From: Hyphomicrobium_A sp963724945 | Lineage (GTDB): Bacteria; Pseudomonadota; Alphaproteobacteria; Rhizobiales; Hyphomicrobiaceae | Reading direction: 5' to 3' | Length of the DNA stretch: 64,000 bases | Assembly: GCA_963724945.1 (NCBI GenBank) | Contig: CAVRWL010000001.1 | Location: forward strand, 124,001 to 188,000 | Part shown: positions 18,688 to 29,551 of the stretch, piece after piece | How the letters are laid out: every line of letters starts with the position of its first letter | Position numbering within the stretch: the stretch's first letter is position 1 | Made by a program: the position numbers and the translations under genes | Notes under the pieces: model-generated | Seen by the model: the letters and a program-made list of their open reading frames with translations, nothing else | The model's database searches: none | What the model was told of the DNA's origin: nothing

Positions 18688-20634
18688 TTAGCGCACCCCG
18701 CCCATGAACATGAAGTAGGTCAGGAGCAGCGCGAGCCCAATGAGCATCGCAAACGCATAGGTGTAGATGTAGCCGGTCTGCAGCCGCACGGCGCGCCCGG
18801 TGACGCGGTAGACGCCGGCCGCCGTGCCGTCGATCAACCCGTTGATGATGCCGATGTCGCCGACCTTCCACAGGAAGTTGGCGATCCAGAAGGTGGGGCG
18901 CACGAAGATGAGGTCATAGAGCTCGTCGAAGTACCACTTGTTCAGGAGGAACGCGTAGACGGGGTAGAAGATGCGCACCGTGATATTGGGCAGCGAGGGC
19001 ACGAGCTTGTAGTAGAGGAACGGCAGGAACGTTCCGATCGCCATGGCCGTGAACGTCGACCAGTGCACCCATTCGGGCAGCCCTTCCATGTCGTGATAAA
19101 GCGCCGTCTCCCTCGCCTGGACGACGGCCTTGCTCCAGAACGCGTCGGCCCCTCCCCCGATGAAGGTGTGGATGCCGAGCGCGCCGGCGAAGGCGGCGCC
19201 GAGCCCCAGGCACAGCAGCGGCACGGTCATGACCGCCGGGCTCTCGTGCACGTGCGCGTAGGCCTCCTCGCTCATGCGCGGCTTGCCATGGAACGTCATG
19301 AGGATGAGGCGCCAGGTGTAGGTCGCCGTCAGGAACGCGCCGATGAGCAGGAACCAGAACGCGTACTGGCCCGGCGTCCCGGCCGCGTAGGAGGCGACGA
19401 TGATGGCGTCCTTGGAGTAGAAGCCGGCGAAGCCGCCGATCTGGGGGATGCCGAAACCCGACAGCGCAAGTCCGCCGGCGATCATCATCAGCCAGGTGAT
19501 ACGCATCTTGGGCGCAAGGCCGCCCATCTTGCGCATGTCCTGCTCCTCGTGCAGCGCGTGCTTCACCGAGCCAGCACACAGGAACAGGAGCGACTTGAAG
19601 AAGGCGTGGCAGAAGAGATGGAAGATGCCCATGGAGAAGGCGCCGATGCCGCAGGCGGCGAACATGTAGCCGAGCTGCGAGCATGTGGAATAAGCGATCA
19701 CCCGCTTTATGTCGTTCTGGACGACGGCGATCGTGGCGGCGAAGAAGGCCGTGAACGAGCCGATCAGCGTCACGAACTGCAAGGCGACGGGCGCAAGGTC
19801 GAACAGCGGCGACAGCCGCGCGACCATGAACACGCCGGCCGTCACCATGGTCGCGGCGTGGATCAGCGCGGAGACCGGCGTCGGGCCCTCCATGGCGTCG
19901 GGCAGCCAAGTGTGCAGCAAAAACTGCGCCGACTTGCCCATGGCACCCATGAACAACAGGAGACAGAGCGTCGTCAGGATGTCGGGATGATAGCCGAGGA
20001 AGAGGAACGTCTGCCCGGCGACGCCAGGGGCAGCATCGAAGATCTGCTGCAGGCTCACGGTGCGGAAGATGGTGAACACGCCGAAGATCCCGAGCGCGAA
20101 GCCGAAGTCGCCGACCCGGTTGACGACGAACGCCTTGATGGCGGCGGCGTTCGCTGAGGGCTTCTGATACCAGAACCCGATCAGGAGGTAGGAGAAGAGG
20201 CCGACGCCCTCCCAGCCGAAGAAGAGCTGCACGAGATTGTCGGACGTCACCAGCATCAGCATGGCGAAGGTGAAGCCGGACAGGTAGGAGAAGAAGCGAG
20301 GGCGCGAGGGATCCTCATTCATGTAGCCGATCGAATAGACGTGGACGAGGCCCGAGACCGTCGTCACGACGACGAACATCACCGCCGTCAGCGTGTCGAT
20401 CTTGAAGGCCCAGGCGACATCGAGCTCGCCCGACGTGATCCAGCGCTCGACTGCAACGTGCGCCGTCTCGTGTCCGAAGCCGACGTTCCAGAACACGATC
20501 CAGGACAGAACGCAGGAGATGAGCAGAAGCCCCGTGGTGATCAGCTCCGAGGGGCGCACGCCCAGTGCGCGCCCGAAAAGGCCGACGAAGAGCCCCCCCA
20601 AGCCCGGAAGGAACACGATGGCCGAGTAGATCAT
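18688..20634 (-). CDS. nuoL: NADH-quinone oxidoreductase subunit L
   Basis: Largest antiporter-like subunit of complex I, with the long amphipathic lateral helix at its end. 648 residues from ATG 20634 (MIYSAIVFLPGLGGLFVGLF), preceded by GGGAGCG at a fair ribosome-binding distance. KSAQFLLHTWLPDAMEGPTP, HAATMVTAGVFMVAR and IKRVIAYSTCSQLGYM are the conserved antiporter motifs. The frame stays open upstream into nuoK, which is not part of the protein. Fourteen bases separate it from nuoK. Confidence 0.97.
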   Translation of the reverse strand: MIYSAIVFLPGLGGLFVGLFGRALGVRPSELITTGLLLISCVLSWIVFWNVGFGHETAHVAVERWITSGELDVAWAFKIDTLTAVMFVVVTTVSGLVHVYSIGYMNEDPSRPRFFSYLSGFTFAMLMLVTSDNLVQLFFGWEGVGLFSYLLIGFWYQKPSANAAAIKAFVVNRVGDFGFALGIFGVFTIFRTVSLQQIFDAAPGVAGQTFLFLGYHPDILTTLCLLLFMGAMGKSAQFLLHTWLPDAMEGPTPVSALIHAATMVTAGVFMVARLSPLFDLAPVALQFVTLIGSFTAFFAATIAVVQNDIKRVIAYSTCSQLGYMFAACGIGAFSMGIFHLFCHAFFKSLLFLCAGSVKHALHEEQDMRKMGGLAPKMRITWLMMIAGGLALSGFGIPQIGGFAGFYSKDAIIVASYAAGTPGQYAFWFLLIGAFLTATYTWRLILMTFHGKPRMSEEAYAHVHESPAVMTVPLLCLGLGAAFAGALGIHTFIGGGADAFWSKAVVQARETALYHDMEGLPEWVHWSTFTAMAIGTFLPFLYYKLVPSLPNITVRIFYPVYAFLLNKWYFDELYDLIFVRPTFWIANFLWKVGDIGIINGLIDGTAAGVYRVTGRAVRLQTGYIYTYAFAMLIGLALLLTYFMFMGGVR

Positions 20635-20648
20635 GCGCTCCCGCCCCC

Positions 20649-20957
20649 TCAGCCCTTCATCATGTTGATGTCTTCGACAGCGATCGAGCCGCGGTTGCGG
20701 TAGTAGGCGACGACGATCGCCAAGCCGATCGCGGCCTCTGCGGCGGCAACGGTGAGGTTGAACAGGGTGAACACCTGGCCGACGATATCGCCGAGGTAGT
20801 AGGAGAACGCCACGAAGTTGATGTTGACCGCGAGCAGCATCAGCTCGATCGACATCAGGATGATGATGACATTCTTGCGGTTCAAGAAGATGCCGAGCAT
20901 GCCCAGCGTGAAGAGGCAGGCCGCGACCGTCAGATAATGCCCGATGCCGATGGTCAT
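20649..20957 (-). CDS. nuoK: NADH-quinone oxidoreductase subunit K
   Basis: 102-residue three-helix membrane subunit. The two buried glutamates of this Mrp-like protein are present (SIELMLLAVN near residue 37 and AAAEAAIGLAI near 70), and it ends with SIAVEDINMMKG, the usual NuoK tail. ATG 20957 lies 17 bases after nuoJ. Confidence 0.96.
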   Translation of the reverse strand: MTIGIGHYLTVAACLFTLGMLGIFLNRKNVIIILMSIELMLLAVNINFVAFSYYLGDIVGQVFTLFNLTVAAAEAAIGLAIVVAYYRNRGSIAVEDINMMKG

Positions 20958-20974
20958 GCGCCCCCCTCCCTTGC

Positions 20975-21616
20975 CTAGCCGCGTCCGTCGCCCGCCGGGA
21001 TGATCGCCTCGCCAGAGGCGACCTTGACGACCTCGAGGCCCGTCTTCGGCGAGCGCGCAACCTGCTTGGCGATCGATTGGCGCCTGACGCCGACCTTGTG
21101 TTGCAGCGTCAGCACGATGGCGCCGATCATCGCCACGAGCAGGACGAGGCCGGCGACCTCGAAGAAGTAGACGTAGCGCGTGTAGAGGACGAGCCCGAGC
21201 GCCTGCGTGTTGGAGACTTGCGCCGCCGCCTTGGCCGCGCTCGCGCCCGGCGCGTGCCCCACGCCGAGGCCGAAGCCGCGGCCAACGAACAAGAGGACGA
21301 GCTCGGCGAGCACGATGCCGCCGACCAGGAGGCCGACCGGCGCGTTCTTGATGAAGCCGGCTTTCAGCTCGGCGAAGTCGACGTCGAGCATCATGACGAC
21401 GAAGAGAAACAACACGGCGACCGCGCCCACGTAGACGATGACGAGGATCATCGCGAGGAACTCGGCGCCGAGGAGTATGAAGAGGCCGGCCGCGTTGAAG
21501 AACGCGAGGATCAGATACAACACCGCATGCACGGGGTTCTTCGCCACGATGACCATCACCCCGGCGACGACCGAGAGGATAGCGAACAGATAGAAGAACC
21601 CCGCTGTCAGTGCCAT
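20975..21616 (-). CDS. nuoJ: NADH-quinone oxidoreductase subunit J
   Basis: 213-residue membrane subunit with five hydrophobic helices; VAKNPVHAVLYLILAFFNAA and the broken-helix region LVIVYVGAVAVLFLFVVMML are characteristic. The polar tail (residues about 175-213) is longer than in E. coli but normal in alphaproteobacteria. About 185 bases separate it from nuoI, the widest gap inside the membrane-arm part of the operon, and I see no gene in that gap. Confidence 0.96.
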   Translation of the reverse strand: MALTAGFFYLFAILSVVAGVMVIVAKNPVHAVLYLILAFFNAAGLFILLGAEFLAMILVIVYVGAVAVLFLFVVMMLDVDFAELKAGFIKNAPVGLLVGGIVLAELVLLFVGRGFGLGVGHAPGASAAKAAAQVSNTQALGLVLYTRYVYFFEVAGLVLLVAMIGAIVLTLQHKVGVRRQSIAKQVARSPKTGLEVVKVASGEAIIPAGDGRG

Positions 21617-21801
21617 CGGTAGAGTTCCAGCGCCCTCTCTCGTCCCGCCGCCTCAGCGCGCCTCGCAAAACGCACCGCCAACGAAGCGGCGCACTGTCCC
21701 GCATTTCTCAGCGCTAGGGTGAGTACCCTATGCGCCCTTACAATCCAAGTGCCGAGAGGTCTCCTTGTGCAAAGAGCTCGGGCCGGGTGCCGCTTGGGCG
21801 C

Positions 21802-22290
21802 TCAGCGATAGGGCGCGTCCATAGCGAGATTCCTCGCGATCTCCCGCTCCCACCTGTCGCCATTATCCAGCAGTTTCTCCTTGTTGTAGTAGAGCTCCTC
21901 GCGCGTCTCGGCCGCAAACTCGAAATTCGGGCCCTCGACGATGGCGTCAACAGGGCAGGCCTCCTGGCACAGCCCGCAGTAGATGCACTTCACCATGTCG
22001 ATGTCGTAGCGCGTCGCCCGCCGCGTTCCATCGTTGCGCCGGGGGCCTGCCTCGATGGTGATCGCCTGCGCCGGGCAGATCGCCTCGCACAGCTTGCAGG
22101 CGATGCAGCGCTCCTCGCCGTTGGGATAGCGCCGCAGCGCATGCTCGCCGCGGAAGCGCGGCGACAAGGGGCCGCGCTCGAAGGGATAGTCGAGCGTCTT
22201 CTTCTTGGAGAAGAAGTAGCGCGTGGCGAGGCCGAAGGCGGAGACGAACTCCCACAAAAACGGCGCTCTCAACGATTGTGCGATGCTCAT
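21802..22290 (-). CDS. nuoI: NADH-quinone oxidoreductase subunit I
   Basis: Ferredoxin-like subunit holding clusters N6a and N6b between the peripheral and membrane arms. The 162-residue protein has both Cys sets, CIACKLCEAICP (near residue 61) and CIYCGLCQEACP (near 100), and the amino-terminal amphipathic helices that seat it on the membrane. It lies 25 bases after nuoH. Confidence 0.97.
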   Translation of the reverse strand: MSIAQSLRAPFLWEFVSAFGLATRYFFSKKKTLDYPFERGPLSPRFRGEHALRRYPNGEERCIACKLCEAICPAQAITIEAGPRRNDGTRRATRYDIDMVKCIYCGLCQEACPVDAIVEGPNFEFAAETREELYYNKEKLLDNGDRWEREIARNLAMDAPYR

Positions 22291-22315
22291 ATCGCTTCGG
22301 TCCTCATCGGCACGT

Positions 22316-23398
22316 TCATCGTCCAGCTGTCATCCACGGGACCCCGTACTGCAGCACGCCCGCGACGATCACGACCATGGCCAACGACAGCGGCAGGAAC
22401 ACCTTCCAGCCGAGCCGCATCAGCTGGTCGTAGCGGTAGCGGGGCACCATCGCCTTCACCATGGCGAACAGGAAGAAGACGAAGATGCATTTTCCCGCGA
22501 ACCAGAAGATGCCCGGCACCCAGGTCAAAGGCTCCACCGCGATGGGGGGAAGCCAGCCGCCCAAGAACAGGATCGTCGTAAGCGCGCACATGGTGACGAT
22601 CGCCACGTACTCGCCGAGCATGAACAGAAGGTAGGGCGTGGACGAGTACTCGACCATGAAGCCGGCGACGAGCTCGGATTCAGCCTCCACCAGGTCGAAG
22701 GGCGGCCGGTTGGTCTCCGCGAGCGCGGAGACGAAGAAGACGACGAACATCGGCAGAAGTGGCAGCCAGTACCAGTCGAGGACGGAGTTCGGCAGCCCGT
22801 GGCGCGTGCCGAGCCCCGTCGTCTGCGCATGGACGATGTCGGTCAGGTTGAGCGAGCCGACGCACAGGATCACGGTGATGATGACGAAGCCGATGGACAC
22901 CTCGTAGGAGACCATCTGCGCGGCGGAGCGCAGAGAGCCCATGAACGGGTACTTCGAGTTCGACGCCCAGCCGCCCATGATGATGCCGTAGACGGAGAGC
23001 GAGGACAGCGCCAACAAGTAGAGGACGCCGACGTTCAGATCGGAGATCACCCACTTGCCGAGCCCGTTCTCGTTGACGGGGATGACCGCCCAGGCCGCGA
23101 GCGCGAAGGTCGCGGTGGCGATCGGCGCCAAAAGGAACACGCCCTTGTTGGCACCCGCCGGGATGATCGGCTCCTTGAACACGAACTTGAAGAGGTCGGC
23201 GAAGGACTGCAGCAGCCCGAAGGCCCCGACGACGTTGGGCCCGCGCCGCATCTGCACGGCCGCCCACACCTTGCGGTCCATGAGCAGAAGGAAGGCGACG
23301 CACACCAAGAGCGCGACGAGCGTGAACAGGCTCCAGCCCACCATGATCACGAACCACAGCCCGTAGTCCAACCAGGTCTCTAACGTGCCGGTGCTCAT
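22316..23398 (-). CDS. nuoH: NADH-quinone oxidoreductase subunit H
   Basis: Membrane subunit forming the quinone chamber and the start of the proton path. 360 residues with eight hydrophobic helices; MRRGPNVVGAFGLLQSFADL and the acidic loop NRPPFDLVEAESELVAGFMV are strictly typical. Spacing to nuoG is 13 bases. Confidence 0.97.
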   Translation of the reverse strand: MSTGTLETWLDYGLWFVIMVGWSLFTLVALLVCVAFLLLMDRKVWAAVQMRRGPNVVGAFGLLQSFADLFKFVFKEPIIPAGANKGVFLLAPIATATFALAAWAVIPVNENGLGKWVISDLNVGVLYLLALSSLSVYGIIMGGWASNSKYPFMGSLRSAAQMVSYEVSIGFVIITVILCVGSLNLTDIVHAQTTGLGTRHGLPNSVLDWYWLPLLPMFVVFFVSALAETNRPPFDLVEAESELVAGFMVEYSSTPYLLFMLGEYVAIVTMCALTTILFLGGWLPPIAVEPLTWVPGIFWFAGKCIFVFFLFAMVKAMVPRYRYDQLMRLGWKVFLPLSLAMVVIVAGVLQYGVPWMTAGR

Positions 23399-23411
23399 GC
23401 GCGGACCCGCC

Positions 23412-25532
23412 TCACTCGGCTGCCTTGAGGCGCTCGGCGCCCGTGCTCTTCTTCAGCGCGCTCATCTCCGCCATGACGGTAGAGGCGCGCGCAATCGGAT
23501 TGGTGAGGTAGAAGTCGCGGATCGGCAGGGCAAACGGCTCCTTGGCGAGCGGCGAGCCCTTCTTGGCGAGCGCCTCGACGCCGTCACGGGGCGCCGCCTC
23601 GACCGCGTCGAGGCGCGCTAAGCTCGGCACGGCGGCATACATGGCGGTGCGCAGGGCGGAAAGCGTGTCGTAGGGCAGCGTTTGCCCAACAGCTGCGGAA
23701 AGGGCGCGGATGATGGCCCAATCCTCCTTCGCCTCGCCCGGCGGAAAGGCGGCACGCTCGGTCATCTGCGGGCGTCCTTCGGTGTTGACGTAGGTCGCGC
23801 TCTTCTCGGTGTAGGCGGCGCCCGGCAGGATCACGTCGGCGCGGTGCGCGCTTCTGTCCCCGTGGCTGCCCTGGTAGACGATGAACGTCGATCCCGTCTC
23901 CGGCAGCTCGATCTCGTCGGCGCCCAACAGAAAGAGCACGTCGAGCTTGTCCTTGCCCACCGCGGCGACGAGGTCGGGAGCATCGAGAGCGCCCTTGTCC
24001 GGCACGAACCCGAGATCGAGCCCGGCAACGCGCGAGGCCGCCGTGTGCAGCACGTTGAACGCGTTCCAGCTCGCCTCCTTGCCCTCCATGGCGGCGAGCG
24101 CGATGCGCGCAGAAAGGCCGAGAACGGCGGCGCCGTCGGCGCGCGCGGCCGCACCCGCTCCGACGATCACCATCGGCCGCTGCGCTTCTTTCAGGACCTT
24201 TGCGAAGGAGTGCTGCCCCTCGGATAGGTCGGCGAGCGTCTGCGGCCCGGCGCCGAGGTACTCGTAAGGATAGGTGAGCGCAGCCTGCTCGCCGATGAGC
24301 CCGACCTTGAGGGCACCCACCGAACCACCTTGGCGCCAGCGCTTGTGGATGCGCCCGTTGAGCACGGCCGCCTCCATGCGCGGGTTGGTGCCGACGAGCA
24401 GGATCGCGTCCGCCTTGTCGATGCCGGCGATGGTGGCGTTGAACAGGTAGCTCGCGCGCCCCTGCGCGGGATTGAGCTTGGCCCCGTCCTGACGGCAATC
24501 AAGGCTCTTCACCTCGAGACGCGTCAGCAGGTCTTTGAGCGCGAACATCTCCTCGGCGGCGGCGAGGTCGCCGGCGATGGCGCCAACGCGGGCGGGCTTG
24601 GCGCCTTTCAGCTTTTCGGCAACGAGGCCGAGCGCCTCGCTCCAGCTCGCTTCTTGCAGCTTGCCGTCCTTGCGGATGTAAGGGTGGTCGAGCCGCTGCG
24701 TGCGCAGGCCGTCGCAGGCAAAGCGCGTCTTGTCAGAGATCCATTCCTCGTTGACGTCGTCGTTGATGCGCGGCAGCACGCGCATGACCTCGCGCCCGCG
24801 CGTGTCGACGCGGATCGCCGAGCCGACCGCATCCATGACGTCGAAGGATTCGGTCTTCTCCAATTCCCAGGGGCGCGCGATGTAGGACCAGGGCCGGTGC
24901 GTCAGCGCGCCGACCGGGCAGAGATCGTTCACGTTGGCGGAGAGCTCGGAAAGTATCCCGCGGTCGAGATAGGTGGTGATCTCCATGTCCTCGCCGCGGC
25001 CGATGGCGCCGAGCTCGTCGACGCCCGCAACCTCCGTCATGAAGCGCACGCAACGCGTGCAGTGGATGCAGCGGTTCATGAAGGTCTTGATCAGCGGCCC
25101 GATGTACTTCTCCTCGACCGCGCGCTTGTTCTCGGCGAAGCGCGAGCCGCCGGGCCCAAAGGCCATGGCCTGGTCCTGCAGATCGCATTCCCCGCCCTGG
25201 TCGCAGATCGGGCAGTCGAGCGGATGGTTGATGAGCAGGAACTCCATCACGCCTTCGCGCGCCGCCTTGACCATGGGGCTGTTGGTGCGCACCTCGCGCG
25301 GGCTTCCGTCCTTGTTGGGCGGCAGGTCGGCCACGCCCATGGCGCACGAGGCGGTCGGCTTGCCAATGCCGACGACCTCGACGAGGCACATGCGGCAGTT
25401 GCCGGCGATCGACAGACGCTCGTGGTAGCAGAAGCGCGGGATCTCGGCGCCGGCCTGCTCGCACGCCTGCAACAGCGTGGTGCCGGGCTCCACCTCGATC
25501 AGCTTGCCGTCGATGATGATTGGCTTCGACAT
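23412..25532 (-). CDS. nuoG: NADH-quinone oxidoreductase subunit G
   Basis: Large peripheral-arm subunit carrying one [2Fe-2S] and two [4Fe-4S] clusters (N1b, N4, N5). The 706-residue chain shows CYHERLSIAGNCRMCLVEV (residues about 35-53), HPLDCPICDQGGECDLQD near 108 and RCIHCTRCVRF near 155, then a molybdopterin-oxidoreductase-like domain that no longer binds cofactor in this family. Length fits the alphaproteobacterial form. Confidence 0.97.
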   Translation of the reverse strand: MSKPIIIDGKLIEVEPGTTLLQACEQAGAEIPRFCYHERLSIAGNCRMCLVEVVGIGKPTASCAMGVADLPPNKDGSPREVRTNSPMVKAAREGVMEFLLINHPLDCPICDQGGECDLQDQAMAFGPGGSRFAENKRAVEEKYIGPLIKTFMNRCIHCTRCVRFMTEVAGVDELGAIGRGEDMEITTYLDRGILSELSANVNDLCPVGALTHRPWSYIARPWELEKTESFDVMDAVGSAIRVDTRGREVMRVLPRINDDVNEEWISDKTRFACDGLRTQRLDHPYIRKDGKLQEASWSEALGLVAEKLKGAKPARVGAIAGDLAAAEEMFALKDLLTRLEVKSLDCRQDGAKLNPAQGRASYLFNATIAGIDKADAILLVGTNPRMEAAVLNGRIHKRWRQGGSVGALKVGLIGEQAALTYPYEYLGAGPQTLADLSEGQHSFAKVLKEAQRPMVIVGAGAAARADGAAVLGLSARIALAAMEGKEASWNAFNVLHTAASRVAGLDLGFVPDKGALDAPDLVAAVGKDKLDVLFLLGADEIELPETGSTFIVYQGSHGDRSAHRADVILPGAAYTEKSATYVNTEGRPQMTERAAFPPGEAKEDWAIIRALSAAVGQTLPYDTLSALRTAMYAAVPSLARLDAVEAAPRDGVEALAKKGSPLAKEPFALPIRDFYLTNPIARASTVMAEMSALKKSTGAERLKAAE

Positions 25533-25553
25533 CGATCCTACTCGATCAAAGTG

Positions 25554-25805
25554 TCACCGCGTTACAATCGCCAGAACGGTGAGGCCGCCGAGAAACAAGA
25601 TGAGCGACAGCCACCCTTTTGCATTCGGAGACAGCGGAACGCCGGCAAAGCGCGCCGCGTACCAGACACCGGCGCCGTAGCCGATCACGACGCCCAGCAC
25701 CGCCCCGATCCAACCCCACAGGAGAAAGCCCAGAGCTGCGCCCGCCGCCGCGCCGGCGATTGCCGGAAGCGTGAAAGAAGCGATTATCAGGGCGAGAAAA
25801 TCCAA
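25554..25805 (-). CDS. Small membrane protein of unknown function inside the nuo operon
   Basis: I do not recognise the family. The 83-residue product is almost entirely hydrophobic with three likely helices: residues about 3-20, a Gly/Ala-rich segment (GAVLGVVIGYGAGVWYAA) and a carboxy-terminal helix (GWLSLILFLGGLTVLAIVTR). The Gly-x3-Gly spacing suggests tight helix packing. It lies between nuoF (25 bases upstream) and nuoG (21 bases downstream) on the same strand, so it is co-transcribed with complex I genes. It could be an assembly factor or accessory subunit, but nothing in the sequence proves this. Confidence 0.7.
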   Translation of the reverse strand: MDFLALIIASFTLPAIAGAAAGAALGFLLWGWIGAVLGVVIGYGAGVWYAARFAGVPLSPNAKGWLSLILFLGGLTVLAIVTR

Positions 25806-25830
25806 GGGTCCGTCCTCTCAAGGCTTGCAT

Positions 25831-27114
<1,284 letters not shown>

Positions 27115-27144
27115 ACGCCTTCGGCCTCTCTCGTCTTCAGACCC

Positions 27145-27774
27145 TCAGACCCTCGCATCCTTCTTGTCCGCGCCGACAAGCGTCGTGGGTCCGCCTTGCG
27201 GACACGATGCCTGACGCCCGATCTGCGAGCCGGGCTTGGGCGGCTTTCCTTCCTTCAATCCGTAGAGCAGCTTCTCGAACAGCTCCGGATCGAGGTCCTC
27301 GTAGGTGTTCTTGCCGATCTGCACGACGGGAGCGTTGGCGCAGCAGCCGAGGCACTCGACCTCCTCCCAGGAGAAGCATCCGTCGCGCGAAAGCTCATGC
27401 GGGTTCTCGGCGATCTGCTCCTTGCAGATCTCGATCAGCGCCTCGGAGCCGCGCAGCATGCACGGTGTCGTCCCGCACACCCACAGATGCGCCGTCGACC
27501 CCACCGGGGCGAGCTGGAACATCGTGTAGAAGGTGGCGATCTCCAGGACGCGGATGTAGGCCATGCCCAGCATATCGGCGACGGCGCGGATGGCGGGCTC
27601 GGTGCACCAGCCCTCCTGCGCTTGCGCGCGCCACAGAAGGGCCAGCACGGCGGAGGCCTCCTTGCCGGCCGGGTACTTGGCGATCTCCCGCTTGGCCCAC
27701 GCGAGGTTATCGGCCGTGAACGCGAAGCTTGAGGGCTGCTCGGGGTAGAGGCGGCGAACGGCCAAGGCTGACAC
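27145..27774 (-). CDS. nuoE: NADH-quinone oxidoreductase subunit E
   Basis: Thioredoxin-fold [2Fe-2S] subunit (cluster N1a) that partners NuoF. The four ligands are in CGTTPCML and CLGCCANAP. The start is uncertain: GTG 27774 yields a 209-residue protein with RRLYPEQPSSFAFT near its beginning, as in homologues, whereas the upstream start at 27888 adds 38 residues that look like leader sequence. No strong ribosome-binding site supports either. The tail after the cluster domain is short and polar. Confidence 0.93.
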   Translation of the reverse strand: MSALAVRRLYPEQPSSFAFTADNLAWAKREIAKYPAGKEASAVLALLWRAQAQEGWCTEPAIRAVADMLGMAYIRVLEIATFYTMFQLAPVGSTAHLWVCGTTPCMLRGSEALIEICKEQIAENPHELSRDGCFSWEEVECLGCCANAPVVQIGKNTYEDLDPELFEKLLYGLKEGKPPKPGSQIGRQASCPQGGPTTLVGADKKDARV

Positions 27775-28008
27775 CTCTTCGGATCGGGTCTTTACGATCG
27801 CGGCGTGAACTCGCGGCGGGACGACGCTCGTGGCTTGGGACCCAAGTCGTCGCTGATCTTGACGCAGCGCACAATTCCCCTGTTCCACTACGTCTATCCG
27901 CGCTTCAACGCAAGCACTTGACGCCGCCGGGCGCGCAGGCGCGCCCGATGCTTCACAACGTATGTACGACCCGACCTGTCGCCCATGCGGCGATCTTGCG
28001 CATAGGGT

Positions 28009-28354
28009 CTAGCCCGCCGCCCCCGCCAGCCAGCTCAGCAGCAGGATGACAGCCGCGAGCGGCGCCAGCAGCAGGGCGCTCTGGGCGCCTACGCGCAGAA
28101 ACCCGCTCCAGAAGAGGCCGAGCGCCAGACCGAACACGAGGATCACCCAGCCCCCGTGCATGCCCCCGCGCGCGGCGGCGTAGGCGAGACCGGCCGCCGA
28201 ACGAGAGAAGTCCGAGCAGCATCGTGACGGTAGGTGCCTCAGACTGCAGGACGCCCATGGGCCAGCCGTTGCGCTCAGCGAGCGCGCGATAGGTCGCGAG
28301 CGACAGGCCCCAGCCGAGCGCACCGATGGCGAGGAGGAACAGGTGGTCGACCAT
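28009..28354 (-). CDS. Small four-helix membrane protein between nuoD and nuoE, frameshifted
   Basis: Not a recognised family. The first frame encodes MVDHLFLLAIGALGWGLSLA to TMLLGLLS and the second resumes as AAGLAYAAARGGMHGGWVIL to the stop. Dropping one A of the pair at 28200-28201 joins them into about 114 residues with four hydrophobic helices. It starts seven bases after nuoD ends, so it belongs to the nuo transcript. The clean hydrophobic pattern in both halves argues that this is a real gene and that the break is a sequence error, though a decayed gene is possible. Confidence 0.55.
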
Positions 28355-28360
28355 ACACCC

Positions 28361-29551
28361 TCACCGATCGATCTCGCCGAAGACGACGTCGATGGAGCCG
28401 AGGATCGCGGAGACGTCCGCCAGCATATGCTTGCGCGTTAGGAAATCCATCGCCTGCAGGTGCGGGAAGCCCGGGGCGCGGATTTTGCAGCGATAAGGCC
28501 GGTTGGAGCCGTCGGCGACGAGATAGACGCCGAACTCGCCCTTGGGCGCCTCGACCGCGGCGTAGACCTCGCCTGCGGGCACGTGGAAGCCCTCGGTGTA
28601 GAGCTTGAAATGGTGGATCAGCGCCTCCATGGAGCGCTTCATGTCGGCGCGCCGCGGCGGCACCACCTTGCGGTCGTCGGCCACGAACGGGCCTTGGCCC
28701 TCGGGCGAGCGCAGCTTCGCGCACACCTGGCGCATGATGCGCAGAGACTGGCGCATCTCCGCCATGCGCACGAGATAGCGGTCGTAGCAGTCACCGTGCT
28801 TGCCGATGGGGATGTCGAAATCGAGCTCGGGATAGCACTCGTAGGGCTGCGCCTTGCGCAGGTCCCACACCGCGCCCGAGCCGCGCACCATGACGCCGGA
28901 GAAGCCCCACTTGAAGCAGTCGTCGAGACTGACCACGCCGATGTCGACGTTCCTCTGCTTGAAGATGCGGTTGTTGGTCAGGAGCCCCTCGATGTCGTCG
29001 AGGATCTTGGGGTGGGCCTCGGCGAAAGCGTCGATGTCGTCGATCAATTGCGGCGGCAGGTCCATGTGCACGCCGCCGATGCGGAAATACTTGGCGTGCA
29101 TGCGGCTGCCCGAGGCGCGCTCGTAGAAGACCATCAGCTTCTCGCGCTCCTCAAAGCCCCACAACGGCGGGGTGAGCGCGCCGACGTCCATGGCCTGCGT
29201 CGTGACGTTCAACAGGTGCGACAGGAGCCGCCCGATCTCGCAAAAGAGCACGCGGATCAATTGCCCGCGCTTGGGCACCTCGAGGCCCAACAGCTTCTCC
29301 GCCGCGAGGCAGAAGGCGTGCTCCTGGTTCATGGGCGCGACGTAGTCGAGCCGGTCGAAGTAGCCGATCGCCTGCAGATACGTCTTGTGCTCGATGAGCT
29401 TCTCGGTGCCGCGATGGAGAAGCCCGATGTGGGGATCGACGCGCTCCACCACCTCGCCATCGAGCTCGAGCACGAGGCGCAGGACGCCGTGCGCGGCCGG
29501 GTGCTGCGGGCCGAAGTTGATGTTGAACTGGCGGATGTCGGTCTCGCCCAT
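28361..29551 (-). CDS. nuoD: NADH-quinone oxidoreductase subunit D
   Basis: 49-kDa-type peripheral subunit lining the quinone site. 396 residues; FNINFGPQHPAAHGVLRLVL holds the quinone-site His, and CEIGRLLSHLLNVTTQAMDV and the terminal DVVFGEIDR are invariant features. Its ATG shares one base with the stop of the upstream thioesterase (TGATG), so it is probably translated by coupling with a gene that is not a complex I subunit. Confidence 0.97.
   Translation of the reverse strand: MGETDIRQFNINFGPQHPAAHGVLRLVLELDGEVVERVDPHIGLLHRGTEKLIEHKTYLQAIGYFDRLDYVAPMNQEHAFCLAAEKLLGLEVPKRGQLIRVLFCEIGRLLSHLLNVTTQAMDVGALTPPLWGFEEREKLMVFYERASGSRMHAKYFRIGGVHMDLPPQLIDDIDAFAEAHPKILDDIEGLLTNNRIFKQRNVDIGVVSLDDCFKWGFSGVMVRGSGAVWDLRKAQPYECYPELDFDIPIGKHGDCYDRYLVRMAEMRQSLRIMRQVCAKLRSPEGQGPFVADDRKVVPPRRADMKRSMEALIHHFKLYTEGFHVPAGEVYAAVEAPKGEFGVYLVADGSNRPYRCKIRAPGFPHLQAMDFLTRKHMLADVSAILGSIDVVFGEIDR

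Noticed and set aside
18688..21060. 790-residue reading of nuoL
   Set aside because: The first ~140 residues lie over nuoK in another frame and are Arg-rich; homology starts at ATG 20634.
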